From contig NZ_JAHSTV010000001.1 in the NCBI RefSeq assembly GCF_019145235.1, positions 372,001-436,000 of the forward strand: DNA of 64,000 nucleotides, written 5' to 3'. The stretch comes from Pseudomonas farris (lineage in GTDB: Bacteria > Pseudomonadota > Gammaproteobacteria > Pseudomonadales > Pseudomonadaceae). The translations under genes and the position numbers were made by a program. This document shows, in pieces, positions 35,888 to 45,043 of the stretch (within the stretch, counting starts at the first letter, position 1; each line of letters starts with the position of its first letter). The notes below the pieces were generated by a model. The model did no database searches. It was not told the DNA's origin and saw only the letters and a program-made list of their open reading frames with translations.

Positions 35888-36751
35888 CTATTGAGACCGG
35901 GTGCGCAGTTGTTGCTGCAGATTCTGAATCTGCGCCTGCAGGGTGTTGATGTTGCGGGTGACTTGGCCACGGAAGGCGTCGAACTCGGCGGTGTTGGTGC
36001 CACCTGCTGCGGCGGCCGGGCGATTGTCTTGTTGGCTTTTGAGCACGATCATGTCTTGCTCCAGGCGCTCGATGGCGGCGCTTGGATTGCCTTGTTTCTT
36101 CAACGCGACGATGTCAGCGCCCAGGCTTTTGAATTGGGCGTCGAACTTATCGTCCGACGCGTTCTTCAACGCGGCCAGTTCACCGCTCAAGGCTTTGACC
36201 TGAGCCTGCAACTGAGCATTGGCGGTTTGTTGTTCGGTGGCTTGCGCGGTCATTTGCGCCAGGCGCTTGTCCAGATCGGAGGTCTGGCCGAGTACGCCTT
36301 GCTGCTGCTTGCTCTGATCCTGAAGCTTGCTTTCCAGCTGTTTGCTCTGGTCCTGTAGTTTGCTTTCGAGCTGTTTGATTTGCAGCTTCAACGCTTCACT
36401 GCCAGTGCTGACGTTGGACTGGCTGGCCACGACCTTGCCGGAAATGTCCTGCAAGCGCCCCGCCGCTTCCTCACTGATGCGCGCAAAACTTTCCTGGGTC
36501 GCCACCAGTTGCTGTTCCATCAGCGAGATCTGCTGAAAACTCCACCAGGCAAGGCCGGCGAAGGCAAAGAACAACGCGCCGACCAATGCCCACAGAGGGC
36601 CGGTGCTCGGGCCTTTGACCTTGACCACCGGTGTGGTGCGCGAATGCACGGCAGTGCGAGCGGTGGTCGGAAAATCATCGTCATCGAGGCTGTCGGCGCG
36701 CAGGCTCGGGACATCGTCGAAGTCGTCGTTGGCATCGTTACGCATGGGCAT
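35888..36751 (-). CDS. single-pass membrane protein with long coiled coil
   Basis: 287 aa. Acidic N-terminal cytoplasmic part (MRNDANDDFDDVPSLRADSL), one membrane segment (GPLWALVGALFFAFAGLAWW, about residues 47-66), then a long helical coiled-coil that includes an 11-residue tandem repeat (KQLESKLQDQS twice). No ATPase motif. AAGG lies 9 bases before the ATG at 36751 (a second Met follows two codons later). Similar proteins in pseudomonads carry no assigned function. Recalled PA4360. Confidence 0.75.
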   Translation of the reverse strand: MPMRNDANDDFDDVPSLRADSLDDDDFPTTARTAVHSRTTPVVKVKGPSTGPLWALVGALFFAFAGLAWWSFQQISLMEQQLVATQESFARISEEAAGRLQDISGKVVASQSNVSTGSEALKLQIKQLESKLQDQSKQLESKLQDQSKQQQGVLGQTSDLDKRLAQMTAQATEQQTANAQLQAQVKALSGELAALKNASDDKFDAQFKSLGADIVALKKQGNPSAAIERLEQDMIVLKSQQDNRPAAAAGGTNTAEFDAFRGQVTRNINTLQAQIQNLQQQLRTRSQ

Positions 36752-36868
36752 TAGGGTCAACCTTTGTGGAACGCGGTGATGGCTTGATGCGGCGAAGTAT
36801 AACCCCCGCTGCCGCACCGGTTGACCCTGAACCCCGAACTCGGTTCAGTAAGGGGTCACCCTTGTGTG

Positions 36869-37861
36869 TCAGCGAATGTCCTGAGCCTTCCACCAGCCGC
36901 AGAATTCATCGAGGGCGGTCCAGAGGCTGACTTTCGGATCGTAGTCCAGATAATGCCGTGCGCGACTGATGTCCAGGGTGAAGTTTTTGTTCATGACCTG
37001 CATGCCCAGCCGCGATAGCGTCGGCTCGGGACGACCTGGCCACAGCTTGCACACACCCTCGTTGAGCGCGGCAAGGCTGTAGGCCAAACCGTAGGAACGG
37101 TAGCGGGTAACCTGTGGGACATCCATTTGGCGCATCACGTAATTGACCACATCCCACAATGGAACCGGTGCTCCGTTGCTGATGTTGTAGGCCTTGCCCA
37201 GAGCCGAACCGCTGGCCTGCAAGCTGCTGAGCAACGCTTCATTGAGGTTTTGCACGCTGGTGAAATCGACCTTGTTCAGGCCGTTGCCGATAATTGCCAA
37301 GCGCCCTTTGCGCTGCATCTTCAGCAGTCTGGGGAAAATGCTCATGTCGCCGGCACCCGTCACGAAGCGCGGGCGCAGGGCCAGGGTTTCGAGGCCGAAT
37401 TCCTGCGCACCGAAAACTTTTTGCTCAGCCAGGTATTTGGTCGCGGCATAGGGATGTTTGAAGCGCTTGGGCACCTGCTCTTCAGTCAACCCCAGATGAT
37501 CGCGGCCATCGAAGTAGATCGACGGCGACGACAAGTGCACCAGACGCCGGACCCGCTGTTTCAGACAGGCCTCGACCACGTTCTCGGTGACTTCGACGTT
37601 GCCTTGATGAAAGTCCTGATACCGCCCCCACAAACCGACAGCGCCGGCGCAATGCACCACGGCTTCAACGTCTGAACACAGGTCGCGTGCCAGTTGCGGG
37701 TCGCTCAAGTCGCCCTGAATGAACTCGGCGCCACGGCGCACCAGATGCTCGACGCTTTCGGCCCGGCGACCGTTGACCCGCACGTCCAGGCCCTGCTCCA
37801 GGGCGAAACGCGCAAAGCGTCCGCCAATGAAGCCGCTTGCGCCGGTGACCAGAATCTTCAT
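36869..37861 (-). CDS. NAD-dependent epimerase/dehydratase family protein
   Basis: 330 aa extended-type short-chain dehydrogenase: N-terminal GASGFIGGRFARFALEQG (GxxGxxG), a Tyr-x3-Lys pair in PYAATKYLAEQ, and LSSPSIYFDG with the catalytic Ser. Related to 3-beta-hydroxysteroid dehydrogenase/isomerase-like NAD epimerases; substrate unknown. GGAG lies 7 bases before the ATG at 37861; a long upstream frame is a by-product. The neighbouring coiled-coil gene follows on the same strand. Recalled PA4361. Confidence 0.88.
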   Translation of the reverse strand: MKILVTGASGFIGGRFARFALEQGLDVRVNGRRAESVEHLVRRGAEFIQGDLSDPQLARDLCSDVEAVVHCAGAVGLWGRYQDFHQGNVEVTENVVEACLKQRVRRLVHLSSPSIYFDGRDHLGLTEEQVPKRFKHPYAATKYLAEQKVFGAQEFGLETLALRPRFVTGAGDMSIFPRLLKMQRKGRLAIIGNGLNKVDFTSVQNLNEALLSSLQASGSALGKAYNISNGAPVPLWDVVNYVMRQMDVPQVTRYRSYGLAYSLAALNEGVCKLWPGRPEPTLSRLGMQVMNKNFTLDISRARHYLDYDPKVSLWTALDEFCGWWKAQDIR

Positions 37862-37943
37862 GAATTGCTCCGAATATTTCGTTTTGCGTTTTGCGCTTTG
37901 CATATTGCGTAGGGCGTAGGGCGTGAGGTCTTGACGCTGCCCG

Positions 37944-38837
37944 TCAGTCCAACGGCACCAGCCATTGCTTCGACGAGCGCACCAATTGATCGGTGAGTAA
38001 CCCCAAAAGCTGACCGCCATTGCGCCAATGATGCCAGTACAGCGGCACATCGATCGGCTTATCTGGCAAAAGCTCCTGCAATTGGCCGCGTTCCAGTTGC
38101 TCGCGCACCTGCAATTCAGGCACCAGGCCCCAGCCAAGCCCTGCTTCGGTGAGACGAAGAAAGCCTTCGGACGATGGGCATAAATGGTGTTCGAAACCGC
38201 CATCCACACCGAGGGATGCGAGGTAGCGATGCTGTAGGAAATCATCCGGGCCAAACACCAGGGCCGGGGTTTTGGCTAACTGATCGGCGCGCACACCATC
38301 GGGAAAATGCCGGGCAATGAACGCCGGGCTCGCCATCGCACGGTAGCGCATCGCCCCCAACAGAACGCTGCGCGCACCGGCCACTGGCCGTTCACTGGCG
38401 CAGACACACCCCGCCACTTCGCCTGCGCGCATGCGTTTGAGGCCGACGGTCTGGTCTTCTACCACCAAGTCGAGCAACAGATGTTGTTCCGCGCAAAAGT
38501 CCCCCACCGCCTCGGCCCACCAAGTGGCAAGGCTGTCGGCATTCAGAGCGATACGCAGGCGTTCTGGCAGGCCTTCTTCGTCCAGCGCCGGGACCAACGT
38601 TTGTAGATCGCGCTCAAGTAATCGCACCTGCTGCACATGGTTAAGCAATCGCCGGCCAATCTCCGTCGGCGCCGGGGGTGTGACCCGCACCAGCACCGGT
38701 TGGCCGACCCGTGCCTCCAGCAGTTTGATCCGTTGGGAGATGGCCGATTGGGACAAACCCAACACCTGCGCGGCGCGTTCGAATCCGGCCTGTTCGATCA
38801 CGGCGGCGAGCGCGGAAAGTAATTTGTAGTCGAACAT
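37944..38837 (-). CDS. argP: LysR-family regulator ArgP
   Basis: 297 aa. Winged helix (FERAAQVLGLSQSAISQRIK) and periplasmic-binding-like domain. Overall sequence matches ArgP/IciA, which activates the arginine/lysine exporter gene argO in response to those amino acids. argO lies just beyond one gene on the opposite strand. Divergent from the ACT gene with 96 bases between starts. AGGAAAA precedes the ATG. Recalled PA4363. Confidence 0.92.
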   Translation of the reverse strand: MFDYKLLSALAAVIEQAGFERAAQVLGLSQSAISQRIKLLEARVGQPVLVRVTPPAPTEIGRRLLNHVQQVRLLERDLQTLVPALDEEGLPERLRIALNADSLATWWAEAVGDFCAEQHLLLDLVVEDQTVGLKRMRAGEVAGCVCASERPVAGARSVLLGAMRYRAMASPAFIARHFPDGVRADQLAKTPALVFGPDDFLQHRYLASLGVDGGFEHHLCPSSEGFLRLTEAGLGWGLVPELQVREQLERGQLQELLPDKPIDVPLYWHHWRNGGQLLGLLTDQLVRSSKQWLVPLD

Positions 38838-38933
38838 CAGTTTTCCTAATGGGCGATCAGGACTATTGGTTTTTCTTATACAGCCTTCAACCGGAGAATG
38901 GCCAGCAAGAACTCTTGAACAAGGATCACCGAC

Positions 38934-39335
38934 ATGGCTGGCGAAACGTCATTGGCAACCCTGCTGCGCAGCATGAGCCCGCAACTCAATGACGGCGAAT
39001 ACGTGTTCTGCACGTTGCGCAACGGCAAGTTGCCCACCGGCCTTGAGATTGTCGGCAGTTTTCGTGAACGGGAAGGCCTGACGGTGATTCTGGAACGTTC
39101 CCACGCTGAGAAGGCCGGTTTCAGCTTCGATTACGTCGCCGCCTGGATCACCTTGAACGTGCACTCAGCCCTCGAAGCCGTCGGCCTGACCGCCGCGTTC
39201 GCCACGGCACTGGGCAAGGCCGGCATCAGTTGCAACGTGATCGCCGGGTATTACCACGACCATTTGTTCGTCGGCCAGGCCGATGCCGAACGCGCCCTGC
39301 AGGTACTGCGGGATCTGGCGTCCAACGCGGAGTAA
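38934..39335 (+). CDS. ACT domain protein
   Basis: 133 aa consisting of an ACT-type beta-alpha-beta-beta-alpha-beta ligand domain (SFREREGLTVILERSHAEKA; FDYVAAWITLNVHSALEAVG). ACT domains bind amino acids. It lies 5 bases before the argO gene and shares its promoter region with divergent argP, so it is probably transcribed with argO and may sense the same amino acids. AAGGA lies 8 bases before the ATG. Recalled PA4364. Confidence 0.88.
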   Translation: MAGETSLATLLRSMSPQLNDGEYVFCTLRNGKLPTGLEIVGSFREREGLTVILERSHAEKAGFSFDYVAAWITLNVHSALEAVGLTAAFATALGKAGISCNVIAGYYHDHLFVGQADAERALQVLRDLASNAE

Positions 39336-39340
39336 TACAT

Positions 39341-39943
39341 ATGTGGCAAAGCTATGTGAACGGCCTGTTGGTGGCCGCGGGGCTGATTATGGCAATCGGC
39401 ACCCAGAATGCATTTGTGTTGGCGCAGAGCCTTCGGCGTGAACATCACCTGCCGGTGGCGGCGCTTTGCGTGACCTGCGATGCGTTGCTGGTGGCCGCCG
39501 GAGTGTTCGGGCTGGCGACAGTGCTGGCGCAAAACCCGACCCTGCTGGCCATCGCCCGTTGGGGTGGCGCGGCATTTTTGCTGTGGTACGGCAGCCTGGC
39601 GCTGCGTCGGGCCTGCTCGAAACAAAGCCTGCAACAGGGTGAAAATCAGACAGTACGATCGCTGCGGGCGGTGCTGCTCAGTGCTTTGGCAGTGACACTG
39701 CTCAACCCGCATGTGTATCTGGACACCGTGTTGCTGATCGGCTCCCTCGGCGCTCAACAAACCGAGCCCGGCGCTTATGTGGTGGGCGCGGCCAGTGCGT
39801 CATTGCTGTGGTTTTTCACTTTAGCCCTTGGCGCGGCATGGCTGGCGCCGTGGCTGGCACGGCCGAGCACCTGGCGAATTCTCGACCTGTTGGTCGCCGT
39901 GATGATGTTCACCGTAGCGTTCCAGTTAATCAGCGCCGGGTGA
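39341..39943 (+). CDS. argO: arginine/lysine exporter ArgO (LysE family)
   Basis: 200 aa with about six hydrophobic segments; LysE signature AIGTQNAFVLAQSLRREHH and LLNPHVYLDTVLLIGSLGAQ. LysE-family exporters expel basic amino acids. Starts 5 bases after the ACT gene. Regulated by ArgP in characterised organisms; argP is divergent at 37944-38837. Substrate is inferred. Confidence 0.88.
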   Translation: MWQSYVNGLLVAAGLIMAIGTQNAFVLAQSLRREHHLPVAALCVTCDALLVAAGVFGLATVLAQNPTLLAIARWGGAAFLLWYGSLALRRACSKQSLQQGENQTVRSLRAVLLSALAVTLLNPHVYLDTVLLIGSLGAQQTEPGAYVVGAASASLLWFFTLALGAAWLAPWLARPSTWRILDLLVAVMMFTVAFQLISAG

Positions 39944-40119
39944 TTTATTCCAAAAGGCTCTGGAACCTCTATTCCACACAGTTGTTGCGTGGTTATGCCG
40001 CACCCCCGGTGCTATGATCCGATCCCTGCGCCGCAAAGAGTACAAACTCCCCGGCGCATGTCTGGCCGCCCGTGATCGGCCTTGCGCTCACCGCAACTGA
40101 CCTGATTAGGAGAATCATC

Positions 40120-40716
40120 ATGGCTTTCGAATTGCCGCCGCTGCCTTACGCACACGATGCCCTGCAGCCGCACATTTCAGAGGAAACTCTGCAATACCAC
40201 CACGACAAGCACCACAACACCTATGTCGTGAACCTGAACAACCTGGTGCCAGGCACCGAGTTCGAAGGCAAGACCCTGGAAGAAATCGTCAAGACTTCCT
40301 CGGGCGGTATCTTCAACAACGCCGCTCAGGTCTGGAACCACACTTTCTACTGGAACTGCCTGGCCCCAAACGCCGGCGGTCAACCAACCGGCGCGCTGGC
40401 TGATGCCATCAACGCAGCGTTCGGTTCGTTCGACAAGTTCAAGGAAGAGTTCAGCAAAACCTCCATCGGTACCTTCGGTTCCGGTTGGGGCTGGCTGGTG
40501 AAAAAGGCTGACGGTTCCCTGGCCCTGGCCAGCACCATCGGCGCCGGCAACCCGCTGACCAGCGGCGACACCCCGCTGCTGACCTGCGACGTCTGGGAAC
40601 ACGCTTACTACATCGACTACCGCAACCTTCGTCCGAAGTACGTCGAAGCGTTCTGGAACCTGGTCAACTGGAAATTCGTCGCTGAGCAGTTCGAAGGCAA
40701 AACCTTCACCGCTTAA
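40120..40716 (+). CDS. sodB: superoxide dismutase (Fe)
   Basis: 198 aa. Iron superoxide dismutase: the metal ligands are visible as [13 protein letters not shown] (His27, counting from Met1, and the active-site His-Tyr set), [12 protein letters not shown] (second His), and [13 protein letters not shown] (Asp and third His). [19 protein letters not shown] is the standard N-terminus. GGAG lies 7-8 bases before the ATG. Iron-form SODs in Pseudomonas are repressed by iron shortage through PrrF RNAs; no such site was tested. bifA follows, as in PAO1. Recalled PA4366. Confidence 0.96.
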   Translation: MAFELPPLPYAHDALQPHISEETLQYHHDKHHNTYVVNLNNLVPGTEFEGKTLEEIVKTSSGGIFNNAAQVWNHTFYWNCLAPNAGGQPTGALADAINAAFGSFDKFKEEFSKTSIGTFGSGWGWLVKKADGSLALASTIGAGNPLTSGDTPLLTCDVWEHAYYIDYRNLRPKYVEAFWNLVNWKFVAEQFEGKTFTA

Positions 40717-40736
40717 GCTTCGCGCCAGTCAAAAAA

Positions 40737-40759
40737 CCCGGCTTTTGCCGGGTTTTTTT
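40737..40759 (+). terminator. intrinsic terminator of sodB
   Basis: CCCGGC/GCCGGG stem with TTTT loop, preceded by As and followed by seven Ts. Confidence 0.92.
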
Positions 40760-41099
40760 ATGGGCTGGGGAAATGGGTACATTCCTATAGCCGCCTTCGC
40801 GGTCAAGTCTCGCGCCTACAGTTGGAGGGAACATTCCCACAACGCGAGTGGCATTTGCCCTCTTGCCCCCACATCACAGCCGTCTAACATCAACCACAAG
40901 GAAAAATTGTCCCGTTCCCCTCAAGTTGAGGGCCCCAACAACCGACACAGTGCTAATAGGGCAAATACTCCAAACAACAGCATATCCGCCAAGCTACCGG
41001 CAAAATCCCCTGGGTTGGATTGTCCCTTTGACTGACATCACGGGATTGCCAATACTCATGGCAACTTGACGCTACCCGCACGGAACAAGGAATAACCCT
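40760..41099. other. 340-base intergenic stretch
   Basis: Only small, unconvincing frames. No repeat or RNA gene seen. It must contain the bifA promoter. The bifA ribosome site (AAGGAATAA) is at its end. Confidence 0.5.
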
Positions 41100-43148
41100 T
41101 TGAAGCTGGAACTCAAGAACAGCTTGTCGGTGAAGTTGCTCCGGGTCGTGCTCCTGTCGGCATTGATCGTCGGCGTGGTCTTGAGCTGCGCGCAGATCGT
41201 TTTCGATGCCTATAAAACACGCCAGGCCGTGGCCAACGATGCTCAGCGCATCCTCGATATGTTCCGTGACCCCTCGACCCAGGCCGTCTACAGCCTGGAC
41301 CGGGAAATGGGTATGCAGGTGATCGAAGGCCTGTTTCAGGACGACGCTGTGCGCATGGCCTCCATCGGCCACCCTAACGAAGCCATGCTTGCGCAAAAAA
41401 CCCGTGAACTGCAGCACTCCAACAGCCGCTGGCTGACTGACCTGATCCTCGGCAACGAACGCACCTTCACCACCCAACTGGTGGGCCGCGGGCCCTACAG
41501 CGAGTACTACGGCGACCTGAGCATTACCCTCGACACGGCCACCTACGGCAAGGGCTTCATTGTCAGCTCGGTGATCATCTTCATCTCTGGCGTATTGCGC
41601 GCCCTGGCCATGGCTCTGGTGCTGTATCTGGTCTATCACTGGCTGCTGACCAAACCGCTGTCGCGGATTATCGAACACCTGACCGAAATCAACCCGGACC
41701 GACCCAGCGCCCACAAGATTCCGCAGCTCAAGGGGCATGAGAGAAACGAGTTGGGTGTCTGGATCAATACCGCCAACCAGTTGCTCGAATCCATCGAGCG
41801 CAATACTCACCTGCGCCACGAAGCAGAAAACAGCCTGCTGCGCATGGCCCAGTACGACTTCCTCACCGGTTTGCCGAACCGCCAGCAATTGCAGCAACAA
41901 CTGGACAAAATCCTCGTCGACGCCGGAAAATTGCAGCGCCGGGTAGCGGTGCTGTGTGTCGGGCTCGATGATTTCAAAGGCATCAACGAACAGTTCAGCT
42001 ATCAGACTGGCGACCAATTGCTGCTGGCCCTGGCCGATCGCCTGCGGGCTCACAGCGGTCGCCTCGGCGCCCTCGCCCGTTTGGGTGGCGACCAGTTCGC
42101 ACTGGTCCAGGCCGACATCGAACAACCCTATGAAGCGGCCGAACTGGCCCAAAGCATTCTTGATGACCTGGAAGCGGCATTCGCCCTCGATCATCAGGAA
42201 ATTCGCCTGCGCGCCACCATCGGCATCACCTTGTTCCCCGAGGACGGTGACAGCACCGAGAAGTTGCTGCAAAAAGCCGAGCAGACCATGACCCTGGCCA
42301 AGACTCGCTCGCGCAACCGCTATCAGTTCTATATCGCCAGCGTCGACACGGAAATGCGTCGGCGCCGCGAGCTGGAAAAAGACCTGCGCGATGCCTTGAT
42401 CCGCGACCAGTTCTACCTCGTCTATCAACCGCAGATCAGTTACCGCGATCATCGCGTGGTGGGCGTCGAGGCGTTGATTCGCTGGCAGCATCCCGAACAC
42501 GGGCTGGTGCCGCCGGACCTGTTTATCCCGCTGGCCGAGCAGAACGGCACCATCATCGCCATCGGCGAATGGGTGCTGGATCAGGCCTGCAAACAATTGC
42601 GCGAATGGCACGATCAGGGTTTCGACCTGCGCATGGCGGTGAACCTGTCCACCGTGCAATTGCACCACGCCGAATTGCCGCGGGTGGTCAATAACCTGCT
42701 GCAGATGTATCGCCTGCCCCCGCGCAGCCTGGAGCTGGAAGTCACCGAAACCGGCCTTATGGAAGACATCAGCACCGCCGCCCAGCATCTGCTGAGCCTG
42801 CGTCGCTCCGGCGCGCTGATCGCCATCGACGACTTCGGCACCGGTTATTCATCACTGAGCTATTTGAAAAGCCTGCCGCTGGACAAGATCAAGATCGACA
42901 AGAGCTTCGTTCAGGACCTGCTCGATGACGACGACGATGCGACCATCGTTCGCGCCATCATCCAGCTGGGCAAGAGCCTGGGCATGCAGGTGATTGCCGA
43001 AGGCGTGGAAACCGCCGAGCAAGAGGCCTACATCATCTCCGAAGGCTGCCACGAAGGTCAGGGTTATCACTACAGCAAACCACTGCCGGCGCGGGAATTG
43101 AGCGCCTACCTCAAGCAAGCCCAACGCAGTAACGCGGCTATTTTGTAG
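41100..43148 (+). CDS. bifA: c-di-GMP phosphodiesterase BifA (GGDQF-EAL)
   Basis: 682 aa. Two membrane segments (residues about 12-30 and 162-190) flank a periplasmic part; then a degenerate GGDEF domain with GGDQF at residues 329-333, and an EAL domain with EAL at 457-459, the substrate-binding lobe RIDDFGTGYSS-like (IDDFGTGYSSLSYL) and KIDKSF. The degenerate GGDEF usually only binds GTP, so the protein degrades c-di-GMP. Position directly after sodB and the GGDQF motif match P. aeruginosa BifA, which lowers c-di-GMP and permits swarming. TTG is the start, with AAGGAATAA 8 bases upstream. Recalled PA4367. Confidence 0.92.
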   Translation: MKLELKNSLSVKLLRVVLLSALIVGVVLSCAQIVFDAYKTRQAVANDAQRILDMFRDPSTQAVYSLDREMGMQVIEGLFQDDAVRMASIGHPNEAMLAQKTRELQHSNSRWLTDLILGNERTFTTQLVGRGPYSEYYGDLSITLDTATYGKGFIVSSVIIFISGVLRALAMALVLYLVYHWLLTKPLSRIIEHLTEINPDRPSAHKIPQLKGHERNELGVWINTANQLLESIERNTHLRHEAENSLLRMAQYDFLTGLPNRQQLQQQLDKILVDAGKLQRRVAVLCVGLDDFKGINEQFSYQTGDQLLLALADRLRAHSGRLGALARLGGDQFALVQADIEQPYEAAELAQSILDDLEAAFALDHQEIRLRATIGITLFPEDGDSTEKLLQKAEQTMTLAKTRSRNRYQFYIASVDTEMRRRRELEKDLRDALIRDQFYLVYQPQISYRDHRVVGVEALIRWQHPEHGLVPPDLFIPLAEQNGTIIAIGEWVLDQACKQLREWHDQGFDLRMAVNLSTVQLHHAELPRVVNNLLQMYRLPPRSLELEVTETGLMEDISTAAQHLLSLRRSGALIAIDDFGTGYSSLSYLKSLPLDKIKIDKSFVQDLLDDDDDATIVRAIIQLGKSLGMQVIAEGVETAEQEAYIISEGCHEGQGYHYSKPLPARELSAYLKQAQRSNAAIL

Positions 43149-43240
43149 AAGATCAAAAGATCGCAGCCTCGTTTCACTCGACAGCGCCTACATGAACCGC
43201 GTGCTTGTGTAGGAGCTACGAGGTTGCGATCTCTTGATCT
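43149..43240. repeat. palindrome, family D
   Basis: AGATCAAAAGATCGCAGCCTCG and CGAGGTTGCGATCTCTTGATCT, a nearly complete inverted pair. The tail GTGTAGGAGCTACG is a common motif of this repeat family. A second copy is at 48677-48751. Confidence 0.75.
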
Positions 43241-43292
43241 ACGACACAACTCCCGCGCGAATAAGAAATATTTACAAGCACAACCCTTTACA

Positions 43293-43317
43293 CATAATGC
43301 GAAAGATTTGCATTATG
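43293..43317. promoter_or_regulatory. Fur-like palindrome before imelysin operon
   Basis: CATAATGC (43293-43300), nine bases, GCATTATG (43310-43317). The outer bases pair perfectly. AT-rich with AATGC.GCATT, resembling a Fur box, and lying 56 bases before the iron-associated peptidase gene. It could also be a binding site for another dimeric regulator. Confidence 0.5.
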
Positions 43318-43373
43318 TCGCAGTTTTACGCGCCCCCCGCGCGTCCATCAATCACCGAAGCAGGATGTTCGCC

Positions 43374-44717
43374 ATGATTCGTATGCCTCTGGCCACCGCC
43401 AGTCTGCTGGCCATCGCTATTTCCCTCGCCGGTTGCGGCGAAGGCAAAGACAAGGCTGCCGCCCCACAAGCGCCGACCCCGGCCGCCAGCACCGCTGCCC
43501 CGGCTGCGCCTGCTGCTACCGGTAAAGTCGATGAGGCCACCGCCAAGGCTGTGGTTGCGCACTACGCCGACATCGTCTTCGCCGTTTACAGCGATGCCGA
43601 ATCCACCGCGAAAACCCTGCAAACCGCCGTCGACGCATTCCTCGCCAAGCCGAACGCCGACACCCTGAAAGCCGCCAAGGCTGCCTGGGTCGCGGCCCGC
43701 GTGCCTTACCTGCAGAGCGAAGTGTTCCGCTTCGGCAACACCATCATCGACGACTGGGAAGGTCAGGTGAACGCCTGGCCACTGGACGAAGGCCTGATCG
43801 ACTACGTCGACAAATCCTACGAACACGCATTGGGTAACCCGGGTGCCACCGCCAACATCATCGCCAACACTCAGGTTCAGGTCGGCGAAGACAAGGTCGA
43901 CGTGAAAGACATCACCCCGGAAAAACTCGCCAGCCTGAACGAGCTGGGCGGTTCCGAGGCCAACGTCGCCACCGGCTACCACGCCATCGAATTCCTGCTC
44001 TGGGGCCAGGACCTGAACGGCACCGGCCCTGGCGCCGGCAACCGTCCTGCTTCCGACTTCCTGGAAGGCAAAGGCGCCACCGGCGGTCACAACGATCGTC
44101 GTCGCGCTTACCTGAAATCCGTGACCCAATTGCTGGTCAACGATCTGCAAGAAATGGTCGGTAACTGGAAGCCGAACGTGGCCGACAACTACCGCGCCAC
44201 CCTGGAAGCGGAACCGGCTGAAACCGGCCTGCGCAAAATGCTGTTCGGCATGGGCAGCCTGTCCTTGGGCGAACTGGCGGGCGAGCGCATGAAGGTTTCC
44301 CTGGAAGCCAACTCCCCGGAAGACGAACAGGATTGCTTCAGCGACAACACCCACAACTCGCACTTCTACGATGCCAAAGGCGTGCGTAACGTGTACCTGG
44401 GCGAATACACCCGCGTCGATGGCACCAAAATGACCGGCGCCAGCCTGTCGTCGCTGGTCGCCAAAGCCGACCCGGCAGCCGACACCGCGCTGAAAGCCGA
44501 CCTGGCTACCACCGAAGCCAAGCTTCAGGTCATGGTCGATCACGCCAACAAGGGTGAGCACTACGACCAACTGATCGCTGCGGGCAACACTGCTGGCAAC
44601 CAGATCGTGCGCGACGCCATCGCCTCGCTGGTCAAGCAGACCGGTTCGATCGAAGCTGCCGCCGGCAAACTGGGCATCAGCGACCTGAACCCGGACAACG
44701 CTGATCACGAGTTCTGA
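43374..44717 (+). CDS. imelysin/IcmP-like lipoprotein
   Basis: 447 aa. Lipoprotein signal MIRMPLATASLLAIAISLAG with Cys21, then a linker rich in Ala-Pro-Thr and an imelysin domain with the GxHxxE motif (GYHAIEFLLWGQDLNGTG). Imelysin family proteins (including IcmP) are iron-associated periplasmic/outer-membrane proteins originally called insulin-cleaving metalloproteases; their role in iron uptake is suspected. First of a four-gene cluster with a di-haem protein, a second imelysin and DUF1513. The ATG at 43374 is used because an upstream ATG at 43365 touches the AGG. Recalled PA4370. Confidence 0.93.
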   Translation: MIRMPLATASLLAIAISLAGCGEGKDKAAAPQAPTPAASTAAPAAPAATGKVDEATAKAVVAHYADIVFAVYSDAESTAKTLQTAVDAFLAKPNADTLKAAKAAWVAARVPYLQSEVFRFGNTIIDDWEGQVNAWPLDEGLIDYVDKSYEHALGNPGATANIIANTQVQVGEDKVDVKDITPEKLASLNELGGSEANVATGYHAIEFLLWGQDLNGTGPGAGNRPASDFLEGKGATGGHNDRRRAYLKSVTQLLVNDLQEMVGNWKPNVADNYRATLEAEPAETGLRKMLFGMGSLSLGELAGERMKVSLEANSPEDEQDCFSDNTHNSHFYDAKGVRNVYLGEYTRVDGTKMTGASLSSLVAKADPAADTALKADLATTEAKLQVMVDHANKGEHYDQLIAAGNTAGNQIVRDAIASLVKQTGSIEAAAGKLGISDLNPDNADHEF

Positions 44718-44734
44718 TCAACGCTGGCTGAATG

Positions 44735-44768
44735 AACAGAAAGGCGACCTTCGGGTCGCCTTTCTGTT
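44735..44768 (+). terminator. strong terminator with UUCG tetraloop
   Basis: AACAGAAAGGCGACC (44735-44749) pairs exactly with GGTCGCCTTTCTGTT (44754-44768); loop TTCG, a UUCG tetraloop. The 15-base stem is unusually long. Confidence 0.9.
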
Positions 44769-44787
44769 AGCCCGAACGCAGATCAAA

Positions 44788-44880
44788 ATGTGGGAGCGGG
44801 CTTGCTCGCGAAGGCGGACTGTCAGCCAACATCGATGTTGAATGTAAATCCGCTTTCGCGAGCAAGCCCGCTCCCACAGG
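44788..44880. repeat. REPIN, family A
   Basis: ATGTGGGAGCGGGCTTGCTC at the left and GCGAGCAAGCCCGCTCCCACAG at the right, right after the imelysin terminator. Confidence 0.9.
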
Positions 44881-44895
44881 GTCTTGCACTGAACC

Positions 44896-44924
44896 TGTGG
44901 GAGCGTGGCTTGCCCGCGATGGCC
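44896..44924. repeat. solitary REP half, family A
   Basis: CTGTGGGAGCGTGGCTTGCC CGCGATGGCC, a single arm with the GCCATCGCGGG-type end, resembling the right half of the copy at 2484-2580, without a partner. Confidence 0.7.
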
Positions 44925-45043
44925 GCGACTCGGTCTCAAGTCAAATCCTGCCTCAGATCAACCAAACGATAATTCCTCTTATTCAAACTCCCCTGCCCTG
45001 TTAGACTTTGCGCCCTTGTTTTGCTCGTCTTGCAGGATGTCTG

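Noticed and set aside
40745..41069. Two short plus-strand frames between sodB and bifA
   Set aside because: No ribosome site or family, and proline/serine-rich composition typical of non-coding high-GC DNA.
40953..42788. 611-codon open frame on the minus strand over bifA
   Set aside because: Shadow frame with Gln/His-rich composition; covers the bifA promoter region and no motif is seen.
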